Source: JANSWP01 sp041941305 (GTDB lineage Bacteria > Bacteroidota > Bacteroidia > Chitinophagales > Saprospiraceae). From it: a stretch of DNA of 64,000 bases. The position numbers and the translations under genes were made by a program. The stretch is taken from contig JBGTQJ010000004.1 in NCBI GenBank assembly GCA_041941305.1, positions 1 through 64,000 of the forward strand. Direction: 5' to 3'. This document shows positions 1-8,694 of the stretch, piece by piece; position 1 is the first letter of the stretch; every line of letters begins with the position of its first letter. The notes under the pieces are model-generated. The model was not told where the DNA came from and ran no database searches. It worked only from the letters and a program-made list of their open reading frames with translations.

Positions 1-1
1 T

Positions 2-2125
2 AGCTTTAATCAAGCTGGACAAATGACCAGCCTTGATGATGTAACTGTAGCTGCAGCGGGTATTTATACAGCAACGCTTACTGATGATAATGGATGTGTC
101 AACTCTTCAGACATCGAAGTAGCCATCAATGCAGCTCCACAGGTACAAGTATCTGCGAATTTAAATCCAATCAGTGTAGGTAATGACTTGATACTAAGTG
201 AAACAGCAGGAGATGCAACTCAGTGGCAATGGGAAGGACCCAATGGACCACTAGCTGATATGACTAGTAGCCCAATAATCTTTGGAATCACACCAGCAGA
301 TGAGGGAACATATTCAGTCACCATCACCAGTGCAGGAGGTTGTACGGAAATTGCAACCATCGATATTCAGGTAATAAATATTGTAGTATCTGTTAGTGCG
401 AATGACCCAGCTTGTGAAGGTGGTACACTGGAGTTAATGGAAACTGGAGGCTCTGCAAGTATGTGGAATTGGTCTGGACCAAATGCTTACACAGCAACAG
501 ACCAAAATCCAACGAGACCAAATCTAACACTTACTGATGCAGGAACTTATTACGTCACAGTCACTGATGGACTCGGAAATACCAATACAGATTCTGTTAC
601 AGTAATTATTAATCCTCAGCCCTCAATCAACATTGTAGCTTCCACTCAGCTATGTGAAAATGAAGTGATTAATCTGGAAGAAAATGCAGGGGATGCTTCT
701 CAGTGGAACTGGATAGGACCTAACTTCTCAGGAAGCAATTCTATTGAAGTTATTGACCCAGCTAGTACGCTTGATGGAGGGGATTATTTTCTCACAATTA
801 CTGATGCCATTGGCTGTACTAATGAAGGGACTGTCAATATCATCGTTGACCCGGCTCCGGATATCAATCTCACTTCCAATGCTCCGCTTTGTGAAGGTGG
901 AACACTTGAACTCACTGAATCGGGAGGACAAGCAACTTCCTGGACTTGGGATGATCCACAAAGTCTTGGATTAAGTGGAGACAATCCAACAATTGATGAT
1001 GTGAGCATAATTAATGATGGAACTTATGCAGTTACTATCACGAGCAGTATCAATATTTGCACAGCAGAAGCAACACTCGATGTAACCGTCTATCAAAGAC
1101 CGACCATCTCCTTCCAAACCAATGCTCCAGCTGGAGCGGGCATCTGTGAAGGGGAAACCTTGCAAATCAACGAAAATGGAGGACTGGCTACACAATGGAA
1201 CTGGACAGGACCAAGCTTTGCTTCTTCTTTCCAAAATAATGATATCGTAAATGCGACATCTGACCAAACAGGTACCTACTATCTCTCAATCGAAGATGCC
1301 AATGCTTGTACCAATCAGGATTCTATCGATATAGAAGTTAATGCAACGCCAAATATTGAGATAATTTCTTCTTCTCCTGTTTGTGATGGAGAAGACCTCG
1401 AGCTTAATGAAGCAGGAGGAGATGCGGTAAGTTGGTCATGGACAGGACCTAACTTTGCTTCTACTGAACAAGACCCGGTTATTGACAATGCTGATTTTGA
1501 AGTGGGGACTTATGCACTCACTATCACTGATGCCAATAGCTGTACAAATGAAGCAAGCATAGAAACTTCTATAGCTTCGGGAGCTGATTTTGAATCCAAG
1601 TTCCTAATCAATCAACTCGCTTGTGTGGGAGATACGATTCATTTTATTGAGATATCGGAGTTAGATTCTCTTCAATCTGATTCTCTTTTCACTGCATTTG
1701 AATGGAACTTTGGAGATGGTTCGACTTCTACTGAAAGAGATCCAATGCATATCTACAATGCACCTGGTGATTATACAGTATCTGTCACTGTCTTTTCAGA
1801 TGCTTGCCCAAATATTTCTATTGTGAAGACCATTACCATTGAGAATTGTAGAAGAACCAATGATCCAAATGCGGTATTTGGATATGTACAGTTAACACCC
1901 AATGTCAATGATGGTCACTTCAACCTCGAAGTTGAGTTACTCGATAAACTGGACTTGAGTATTGAGATATATACTGTCAATGGAATTTTGATACAGCGCC
2001 AAAAGGAAAAAGGAATAGATAGGCTTGAAAAAGCTTTTTATGTTGAAGAAGAGGGAATTTATTTTGTCTATCTAAAAACACCAAGAAAATTTAAGGTCCT
2101 TAAGGTAGTTGTCACCAATTGGTAA
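2..2125 (+). CDS. Secreted Ig-like/PKD repeat protein with T9SS-type tail (5' end outside window)
   Basis: The frame is open from the window edge, so the true start lies upstream; the first ATG at 23 is internal. The protein holds one partial and six full Ig-like modules of about 85 residues. Each has a CEGGTLEL-like strand, a W-x-W-x-GP core and a GTYxVTITD strand, and many carry a Cys pair. One PKD domain follows (EWNFGDGS, about residues 540-610 counted from position 23). The last ~80 residues (TPNVNDGHFNLEVEL up to the end) resemble a T9SS type A sorting domain, so export through the gliding-type secretion system is likely. The role is probably surface adhesion or matrix; no catalytic domain is visible. 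A hairpin terminator directly follows the stop. Confidence 0.85.
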   Translation, partial: SFNQAGQMTSLDDVTVAAAGIYTATLTDDNGCVNSSDIEVAINAAPQVQVSANLNPISVGNDLILSETAGDATQWQWEGPNGPLADMTSSPIIFGITPADEGTYSVTITSAGGCTEIATIDIQVINIVVSVSANDPACEGGTLELMETGGSASMWNWSGPNAYTATDQNPTRPNLTLTDAGTYYVTVTDGLGNTNTDSVTVIINPQPSINIVASTQLCENEVINLEENAGDASQWNWIGPNFSGSNSIEVIDPASTLDGGDYFLTITDAIGCTNEGTVNIIVDPAPDINLTSNAPLCEGGTLELTESGGQATSWTWDDPQSLGLSGDNPTIDDVSIINDGTYAVTITSSINICTAEATLDVTVYQRPTISFQTNAPAGAGICEGETLQINENGGLATQWNWTGPSFASSFQNNDIVNATSDQTGTYYLSIEDANACTNQDSIDIEVNATPNIEIISSSPVCDGEDLELNEAGGDAVSWSWTGPNFASTEQDPVIDNADFEVGTYALTITDANSCTNEASIETSIASGADFESKFLINQLACVGDTIHFIEISELDSLQSDSLFTAFEWNFGDGSTSTERDPMHIYNAPGDYTVSVTVFSDACPNISIVKTITIENCRRTNDPNAVFGYVQLTPNVNDGHFNLEVELLDKLDLSIEIYTVNGILIQRQKEKGIDRLEKAFYVEEEGIYFVYLKTPRKFKVLKVVVTNW

Positions 2126-2162
2126 GCGTATAAACTATCATAGTATAAGGATGTGCAGTTTT

Positions 2163-2201
2163 AAAGCCTTGATGTGATTCAAAATACATCAAGGCTTTTT
2201 T
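2163..2201 (+). terminator. Rho-independent-type terminator after the Ig-like repeat gene
   Basis: A perfect 13-bp stem (2163-2175 with 2186-2198) and a 10-nt loop are followed by a T run. It sits 37 nt past the stop and separates the secreted-protein gene from the conflict cluster. The rest of 2126-2356 holds no gene; it must contain the cluster promoter, but I see no convincing TANNTTTG box. Confidence 0.8.
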
Positions 2202-2356
2202 CAATTCATGGCATTAATTAACAAGTTTTTTAAAAAGGTGCAGTAATTTTTTCCACCCTTGGAGGATTAATAAAGACAGTATTTAATATTCCATTACACC
2301 CCAATAGCCTTGTGTTGTGAGATTCGACATGTTTTAATGCTCAAAAAATCAGCTCC

Positions 2357-4192
2357 ATGGCTTTAATGCAACCTGTAATATTACTTTCAACAGCAAATAG
2401 TTCTACCAGACCGTTGAAATTTCTGAGTGGAGAATTTGGAGACATTCAAGAAGCACTTAAGGAAAGGGTCGATAAGCAGCATTTTATGCTCAATGCTTTG
2501 CCATTTGTTTCCAGACCACAGCTTTTCCGTGATTTGAATCGGTACATGGATAGAGTGATTGTTTTTCATTTTGCAGGTCATGCCAGTCAAAAGAATATTT
2601 TACTCAATGAGCAAGACTCAGAAAGTGAGGCATCCATATTTACCGGAGGGGTGATTCCTAAGTTGATTCAGCAAAATGGATTGCAATTGGTTTTTCTCAA
2701 TGGTTGTTTTACCAGAGAACAGGCAAAGGCAATGATTGCGGAAGGAATAAAAGTGGTGATAGCCACTGAACGACCCGTTGAGGATGAAAAAGCAGGATTG
2801 TTTGCAAAGGAGTTTTATGAAACCTTAGTCACGGGCAAAACCATCGAGCAGTCTTTTAATGCAGCTAAAGGGGCAATCATTGCAAAATATAATGAGCAGG
2901 CATCTAAACCGGAGAATAGGTTTTCGCATAAAGTGGTAGAGAAAGAAGGGTATCGGGACTTGGAATTAGAAGGTCTTGAAGAAAATCAGTCTAATTTTGC
3001 CTGGCATCTTTTTTATTCGGATACAGAAGATTTAAAATGGCAACTACCAGATAAAACCATTCTTCAAAAACAGTATCCCATAAAAGTCATCGAAAAATCT
3101 TCAGATGCTCCAAATATTGATGAGTTAATCATCAAAATCTTCAATGAAATCCTTGATTATGAAAACAAATTGGTATCGTTGTTGGAGTTTGAACGAGAAC
3201 CACAGGATCTTCAAAGTGAAGTAATAACCAGGTTTCCTCCAAGGGTGTATAAGGAATTGGAGGCGCTATTAAATCTGGATACCCTGGATTATGCTTATTT
3301 TCAACAAATGATTCGGTCGTTTGAAGCCTTGATGGAGGTAGTCCTTTTTGCCATGTTATCCCAGCTTTGGGATTTTCTAAAAAATAATACTGAGGTGCCT
3401 TTAGCCGAAGAATTGGTTCAAGATTGCCTCAGATTTCTTGAATTAGGTGAAACAGAAAGAATGCGCTTTAAATATTTGCCCTTGATTCAGCAAATAAGCA
3501 GTCTTTTTGAAGACCATCAATTTCCTTTCTTCATTGAAGAATATGAGGCTTTGAGAGAAGAGTATTACGACCAAGAATCCGAAACCAAAGATTCCAATAC
3601 CAAATTATTTGAAGCTTTGAATTATATGGATAATCTGAAAAATGATTTTCCTGATTTTGAGGAATCTGAGAATCTAAGCAATGAAACGATAAAAAAATGC
3701 GAAGCATGTCTGATTACCATTTTTTCAAAACTTGGGTTTTGCGTGTTATACAAAATAATGTCAGTTGGAGATATACGCCTCGAAAAATCAAGATTTAAAG
3801 AGGATCCAAATTATCTGTTTAATAGAGCATTTGTGGAAAAAAGCAGCCCTGTATTGCCAGTATTTAAAGAGAAACTGTACTGCTCATTTACAGAGAATTT
3901 ATCTGTATTGTTGCTCAAAAAAATTGACGATGTATCAGAATATTTGAACCTCACGCCATTCATTTTTGACCACAATCAGCTAAAACATAAAATAGCTCCG
4001 AATTCAAAAAGCAAACCTCGCACGTGTAACCTGTATTATTACTACTATTATAATAAGGAAAATCAGGAATTCGTTTACAGAAATTCAAATGGACATGACA
4101 AAGTCATTATAGGAACAGCAGAAATGCAATTTGGTGAAATCTGGACTCAAATAGATTTTTTTAAACAAGATTTAACCCGAAAGAGCAAATAA
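2357..4192 (+). CDS. CHAT-domain (caspase-like) protease, first gene of the conflict cluster
   Basis: Residues 1 to about 200 form a CHAT peptidase of the caspase clan. The catalytic His75 lies in HFAGHA and Cys117 in FLNGC, followed by the typical I-A-T segment and the F-Y-E-T-L helix that closes the fold. Residues 230-611 are mainly helical, with an acidic stretch and a run of Tyr near residue 560, and match nothing I recognise. CHAT proteases in STAND-rich clusters are usually latent effectors cleaved or switched on after sensing. The next gene, an ATPase, starts 19 nt downstream, which suggests co-expression. The start could also be the ATG at 2366. No signal peptide is seen, so it is probably cytoplasmic. 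The CHAT call is firm; the C-terminal half is unassigned. Confidence 0.85.
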   Translation: MALMQPVILLSTANSSTRPLKFLSGEFGDIQEALKERVDKQHFMLNALPFVSRPQLFRDLNRYMDRVIVFHFAGHASQKNILLNEQDSESEASIFTGGVIPKLIQQNGLQLVFLNGCFTREQAKAMIAEGIKVVIATERPVEDEKAGLFAKEFYETLVTGKTIEQSFNAAKGAIIAKYNEQASKPENRFSHKVVEKEGYRDLELEGLEENQSNFAWHLFYSDTEDLKWQLPDKTILQKQYPIKVIEKSSDAPNIDELIIKIFNEILDYENKLVSLLEFEREPQDLQSEVITRFPPRVYKELEALLNLDTLDYAYFQQMIRSFEALMEVVLFAMLSQLWDFLKNNTEVPLAEELVQDCLRFLELGETERMRFKYLPLIQQISSLFEDHQFPFFIEEYEALREEYYDQESETKDSNTKLFEALNYMDNLKNDFPDFEESENLSNETIKKCEACLITIFSKLGFCVLYKIMSVGDIRLEKSRFKEDPNYLFNRAFVEKSSPVLPVFKEKLYCSFTENLSVLLLKKIDDVSEYLNLTPFIFDHNQLKHKIAPNSKSKPRTCNLYYYYYYNKENQEFVYRNSNGHDKVIIGTAEMQFGEIWTQIDFFKQDLTRKSK

Positions 4193-4211
4193 AAAAATCA
4201 AATTCGAGGTC

Positions 4212-5438
4212 ATGAAAAACTCACCATTTAAATTTTTGGATGCTTACTACAAAGAAGATAAGGATTGTTATTTTGGTCGCAGCCAGGAAACAGAGGAGCT
4301 TTATCAGTTACTGGGGATGAGTGATTTAGTCCTTTTAATAGGGAAGTCAGGCACTGGTAAAACAAGCCTAATCCGTTGCGGTTTGGGCAATAGGGTTAAG
4401 GAGAATAGTTGGTATCCGCTGTTTATCAGGCGTAAACATCTATCCAGTGAAAATTTTGTGAACTCCTTAAATCTGGTAATTCATACGGAGTTTGAAAAAA
4501 CAAAGACCCCTAAGGAATGGAAAGTGGAAAGTATTCAGGAAAAATCCTGGCGGATCTATTCAAAACACCTCAAACAGATTTATTTCATTTTAGATCAATT
4601 TGAAGAACTATTTATTGACAATCCAAATGAGGCAGAAGAAGCAAAAGCCCTGTTTCAATTACTGGATGAACTGTTAAACAGCGATACGCCATGTAAAATA
4701 ATCATCTCTATGCGAGAAGAATACGTTGCCCGACTTTTTCCCTATGAGGAATTCCTTCCCATGCTATTTGACAATCGAATGCGATTGGAAGAAATGGATA
4801 TTGAAAATGCAGAGGAAGTTGTGGTCAGATCTTTTGAGTATTACAATAGTGAAAAATATTTTAAAAGATTGGATGCTGTAAAGAACTACCAATCTCTTGA
4901 ATTGATAAATCCTGAAAAAACTGCCAAAGCTATTGTCCACAATGTCATTAATCCAAAAAAGTCTACGAGAGAGGTGGTAGAAGATGTAGCCAATAATAAA
5001 AATGTTACTATTGAATTGCCTTATTTGCAGATATATTTAAATGCACTTTTTAACAAAGAATTCAATAGTTATCTACACCGATTTACGTCTGCAACCGGAA
5101 TCCGGAAACCTGTGATTAAAATAAAAGCCAATAATTCTAAATCTGGAATTCCAAGAGTAAATGAAGTGGGTAGATTTTCAGAGGTATTGCCCGAATTTAT
5201 AGACTCTATTGTAGATGAATTGACTAATGACTTTAAGAGTGACGATCAAAATTTAGAAAAAGAATTTAAGGAGATTCCACTACTGGTACTCTTTGCGCTT
5301 GTCTCTTCAAATAGCACCAAATTGTCTCTTACAAAAGAGCAGATATTAAATAAATTACAGTATCGACATATAACAGATGAGGTAGTTACCTACTGTTTAG
5401 AAAGATTTGAAAAAATGAAAATAATTAGCCCTATTTAA
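4212..5438 (+). CDS. nSTAND1-type NTPase, N-terminal part (split by an in-frame stop)
   Basis: This is a P-loop NTPase of the novel STAND 1 kind. The conserved N-terminal signature (FLDAYYKEDKDCYFGR) precedes Walker A GKSGTGKT at residues 44-51 and Walker B ILDQFEELF with Asp128. A winged-helix region ends at ERFEKMKIISPI. STAND ATPases act as signal-sensing switches that oligomerise on ligand binding. Family members continue directly into an F-E-L-Q-H-D-V-L-A helix, a membrane segment and WD40 repeats. That continuation lies in the same frame after a single TAA at 5436-5438. The gene is therefore either a nonsense-interrupted pseudogene, a two-subunit version, or read through. The ATPase half is intact. 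Confidence 0.85.
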   Translation: MKNSPFKFLDAYYKEDKDCYFGRSQETEELYQLLGMSDLVLLIGKSGTGKTSLIRCGLGNRVKENSWYPLFIRRKHLSSENFVNSLNLVIHTEFEKTKTPKEWKVESIQEKSWRIYSKHLKQIYFILDQFEELFIDNPNEAEEAKALFQLLDELLNSDTPCKIIISMREEYVARLFPYEEFLPMLFDNRMRLEEMDIENAEEVVVRSFEYYNSEKYFKRLDAVKNYQSLELINPEKTAKAIVHNVINPKKSTREVVEDVANNKNVTIELPYLQIYLNALFNKEFNSYLHRFTSATGIRKPVIKIKANNSKSGIPRVNEVGRFSEVLPEFIDSIVDELTNDFKSDDQNLEKEFKEIPLLVLFALVSSNSTKLSLTKEQILNKLQYRHITDEVVTYCLERFEKMKIISPI

Positions 5439-5468
5439 ACATACTCTAAACCAATCAAATGCCCCAAT

Positions 5469-7631
5469 ATGAAACGATTTGAGCTCCAGCACGATGTTCT
5501 CGCCAAAATCATTGAAGAAAGAGTACCAAGATACGAACACCAATTAATTGAATTACACCAAAACATAGAATCCACGAGAAAACCATTTTTATCCCTAACC
5601 AAACTTTTAACCTTTCACTTTAAAGGAGAAAAGTTAAAACTTTCTTCCCAAGGGCTAAAAAAGGTAGAAAATAGCAATAGATTGTATGGCTTTTTGGGGG
5701 TGGCCGTTTTTGTCTTATCCATATTATTTTTTAATGAATACGAGGCAGATAAATTGGTTCGCAGGGCAATGTTGATTCAAAATGTTTTAACAGAATCAGA
5801 AAGAAACCTCGATCATGAACCCAATAAATCGCTAATGGCTGTAAGAGAGGTTTTCAATCAATTTGAGGAGCCATTATTTGCAGATAATAAAGAGTATCAG
5901 GCTTTGAAGGATATAAAAACTATGGCGCTTCAAATTTACTATGATAGCCCCCCGTTTTATCAGGAACAATCGATCTTTCAAAAGGAAATCATTTCTACAG
6001 ATTTGTCCTTGAATGGGCAGTACATGATTTGTGCGAGCAGGGATTCCTTCAAAATCTTTGAGATCGACTACTCCAATACACATTGTATATCAAGGCTGTT
6101 ACATGAGCGGGCCTATTATGGAAAGATCAATTCAGTGAAATTTTCTGAAGACAATAAATACTTTGTAATTGCTACTGAAAAAAACGCTTTTGGTATTGGG
6201 AAAATGGCTGAATTAGATAGTACTAATTTTAAGCTATGGTATCCAAAACCTGAAATAAGTGAATCCATACAAAAAGCCTATATCACCTCTAAGGATTTTA
6301 TCATTTCATTTTCAAATAGCACCTTATATATTCATTGCCTGGCAGATCATCCAGACAGCATTCAGATTTCGATTGATACCTCCTTCTCTATAAGTCCTCC
6401 AATCAAAGATATTGCATATAATTCTGCCCATCAATTTCTTGCTGTTCCCCAACAAAAAAAATGTTTTCTTTGGGATTTGGCAGGCCGGCAACGGATCAAA
6501 AAATTGCATCAGCAAAAAAATTATTCGAAAGTATATTTTACCCGATTTTCTTCATCGGGAAATAATCTGATTGCAGTGTCAAAAAGGGATATGAGTTTTT
6601 GGAAATCCAGAAATGATAACCAGGCATTTGGCAGAATGAGGAAAAATATTAGTTTCAGCATGAGCGATGCCAAATTTTCTCCAAAGGAGGATTATTTAAT
6701 TATATCTTCCCCTGATAAATTGATCAGGATATACAAAAAGGATCTCGAAGATGGAGCTTACTATTTTGATGAAAACAGAAGAGGTATTGGTCATAGCAAT
6801 AAAGTTATAGAAATTAGTACTTCTGAGGATAATCGACTATTTGCAACCAACTCATTGGACAGAAGTCCCATCGTTTGGGATTATCATGGAGATATTATAG
6901 CTCGATTACCACAATACAGTGAAAGTGTTACTCAGCTAATGTTTGGTCGTCAATCCAAAAGGCTTTTTGTTACCTATGATGATGGCACCTTGAGGATTTT
7001 TTATTTGAACAAATATGAAGTTTTGGAGGAACTTCCTGAAGCTTTAGCAATTGATGAACGATGTCGAATAAATTCCGAAATCGTTCAAGATAGCTTTTTT
7101 GGAAATGTAGAAATGGACACGCTTGCCAAATTGATTTGTCCACATCCAGATAGTAGTTATATCGTCAGTATTCTTGAAGGAGAGCCAAAAGCAACTATCA
7201 TAAGAGGTGCGCATGAATCTGAAGAATCATCATTGGGTATGGAACATGTGAAGACTATTGATTTTTCGCCAAATGGTCATTATATGGTTTTGATCGCTAA
7301 GGATAGTGAATTGGCCAAATTGTTTTGCATCAGGGATGAAAATGGAATGACCCTTCCAAAGTATATAGCTACTTTATCGGGGCATATAGCACCTTTGGAC
7401 TTGGCAAAATTTGATAAGGAGAGTCAATACATCGTTACCAAATCTTCAGACGGTGAAATCAAAAAATGGATCGTAGATATAGATTCATTGGCAACTCAAA
7501 TCGATTCTTTATATCTGAGTCCACTTACGGAAAAAGAAAGAGAAAAGTACGAATTAGAGCTTTTGGCTGATGATTTGTCATTGACTTCCAAAATCAAAAA
7601 AATTTGGAATGAGTTCTGGGAAAGTGAATAA
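5469..7631 (+). CDS. WD40-repeat sensor half of the nSTAND1 protein, with one membrane segment
   Basis: It opens with FELQHDVLAKIIEER, the helix that normally ends an nSTAND1 ATPase module. A hydrophobic segment follows at about residues 73-90 (LYGFLGVAVFVLSILFF), then a helical stretch (about 100-160) and divergent WD40 propeller repeats to about residue 680. Repeats are recognisable by D-L-S-L/S-P-x-x-x-Y and the final I-K-K-W. In this family the propeller senses the trigger and the ATPase is the switch. The frame is the same as the upstream ATPase (4212-5438), with only one stop codon and ten sense codons between them. The ATG at 5469 has no clear ribosome-binding site. The domain call is solid; independent translation is uncertain. 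Confidence 0.8.
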   Translation: MKRFELQHDVLAKIIEERVPRYEHQLIELHQNIESTRKPFLSLTKLLTFHFKGEKLKLSSQGLKKVENSNRLYGFLGVAVFVLSILFFNEYEADKLVRRAMLIQNVLTESERNLDHEPNKSLMAVREVFNQFEEPLFADNKEYQALKDIKTMALQIYYDSPPFYQEQSIFQKEIISTDLSLNGQYMICASRDSFKIFEIDYSNTHCISRLLHERAYYGKINSVKFSEDNKYFVIATEKNAFGIGKMAELDSTNFKLWYPKPEISESIQKAYITSKDFIISFSNSTLYIHCLADHPDSIQISIDTSFSISPPIKDIAYNSAHQFLAVPQQKKCFLWDLAGRQRIKKLHQQKNYSKVYFTRFSSSGNNLIAVSKRDMSFWKSRNDNQAFGRMRKNISFSMSDAKFSPKEDYLIISSPDKLIRIYKKDLEDGAYYFDENRRGIGHSNKVIEISTSEDNRLFATNSLDRSPIVWDYHGDIIARLPQYSESVTQLMFGRQSKRLFVTYDDGTLRIFYLNKYEVLEELPEALAIDERCRINSEIVQDSFFGNVEMDTLAKLICPHPDSSYIVSILEGEPKATIIRGAHESEESSLGMEHVKTIDFSPNGHYMVLIAKDSELAKLFCIRDENGMTLPKYIATLSGHIAPLDLAKFDKESQYIVTKSSDGEIKKWIVDIDSLATQIDSLYLSPLTEKEREKYELELLADDLSLTSKIKKIWNEFWESE

Positions 7632-7716
7632 CTTGGTTTTTTTTTGTTAGAGAAGTCTAATCCATTTCTAAAAAAGCTTTTTTGAATTATTTTCACCATA
7701 AAATCAAAATATTCAC

Positions 7717-8613
7717 ATGCCAAAAGGCTATTCACTACACATTGGGGTCAATGAAGTTGACCTAAATCACTATCAGAAAATAACTACATTGAGAGGAGCT
7801 GTAAATGATGCAGTTGATTTAGAAAAAATTGCAAGAGAAAAGTTTGGATATACTACTCATGCAATCTTTAAGAATCAAACAGCTACTTCTACCAATGTCC
7901 TTGAGGCATTCACCAAACTTTCTCAAATACTTCAAGCTGGAGATATTTTATTGGTCACTTATTCTGGTCATGGTTCACTGATTAAAGATCCTTTTTACGA
8001 AGAAAAGAATGAAGAGGAAGTCATGGATCAAACCTGGTGTTTGTACGACCGACAATTGATTGACGATGAGATTTTTGAGGCTTTTTCAAAATTTAGAGCA
8101 GGCCTAAGGATTTTAGTGATTTCAGATAGTTGTCACAGTGGCTCAGTGACCAGAGAAATATTGCCTCAGGGTGAAAATGAAATAACATCAGAAATTATGA
8201 GGCCAGAAGATCCACAAGCGCAAAAAATGATGGAAGAGTTTGATTTATTGGTCAGAGAACTACCGCTGAAGACGAGTACAAAAATTCACGAAAAGAATTT
8301 TGAAACTATCTACAAGCCCATTCAAAAGCGCATGATTGACCTTCCGGATAAAGACTCAATTGGTGCAGCAGTAAAGCTTTTTTCAGCTTGCCAGGATATG
8401 CAAGTTGCCTTTGATGGAAAAAAAAATGGACGTTTTACGACTGTGTTGAAAAAAATATTGGATGGAGCGCATTGGAAGGAAATCAACTCTCCTGAAGCAC
8501 TTATTGAGGTGTTGGAGAAAGCTTTTTATTATCCAAGACCCAATTATTATCCATATGGAGCAGTAATACCTGCTTTTGAAAATAATTTTCCATTTTTGAT
8601 AGAGACACTTTAG
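7717..8613 (+). CDS. Caspase-family (peptidase C14) cysteine protease
   Basis: A compact 298-residue caspase/metacaspase. The N-terminus has the typical G-V-N-x-V and L-R-G-A-V-N-D-A pattern. Catalytic His85 lies in YSGHGS and Cys139 in DSCHSG, so the dyad is intact. The C-terminus has the F-S-A-C-Q strand and a helix resembling the p10 part. No regulatory domain is attached, so control must come from a partner, most simply the nSTAND/WD40 pair ending 85 nt upstream or the MoxR-vWA pair downstream. Prokaryotic caspases are known as executioners in defence and cell-death systems. Function here is inferred from the fold and neighbours; the fold call is secure. Confidence 0.9.
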   Translation: MPKGYSLHIGVNEVDLNHYQKITTLRGAVNDAVDLEKIAREKFGYTTHAIFKNQTATSTNVLEAFTKLSQILQAGDILLVTYSGHGSLIKDPFYEEKNEEEVMDQTWCLYDRQLIDDEIFEAFSKFRAGLRILVISDSCHSGSVTREILPQGENEITSEIMRPEDPQAQKMMEEFDLLVRELPLKTSTKIHEKNFETIYKPIQKRMIDLPDKDSIGAAVKLFSACQDMQVAFDGKKNGRFTTVLKKILDGAHWKEINSPEALIEVLEKAFYYPRPNYYPYGAVIPAFENNFPFLIETL

Positions 8614-8615
8614 TG

Positions 8616-8679
8616 TTGCGAGGTGCGGTTTTGGGTACGAGGTGGTAAAAACCTCACCTCGTGCCTCGCAACCCGCACC
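8616..8679. repeat. Nested inverted repeat between the two caspase genes
   Basis: The 81-nt gap is almost wholly palindromic. Arms 8616-8623 and 8664-8671 pair over 8 bp, arms 8637-8644 and 8655-8662 pair over 8 bp, and 8622-8628 can instead pair with 8673-8679 over 7 bp. Two alternative foldings compete for the same bases. There is no T run, so it is a poor intrinsic terminator. It may be a small dispersed palindromic element or an RNA-processing signal inside the operon. Confidence 0.6.
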
Positions 8680-8694
8680 AAAAAATAACCTGTT

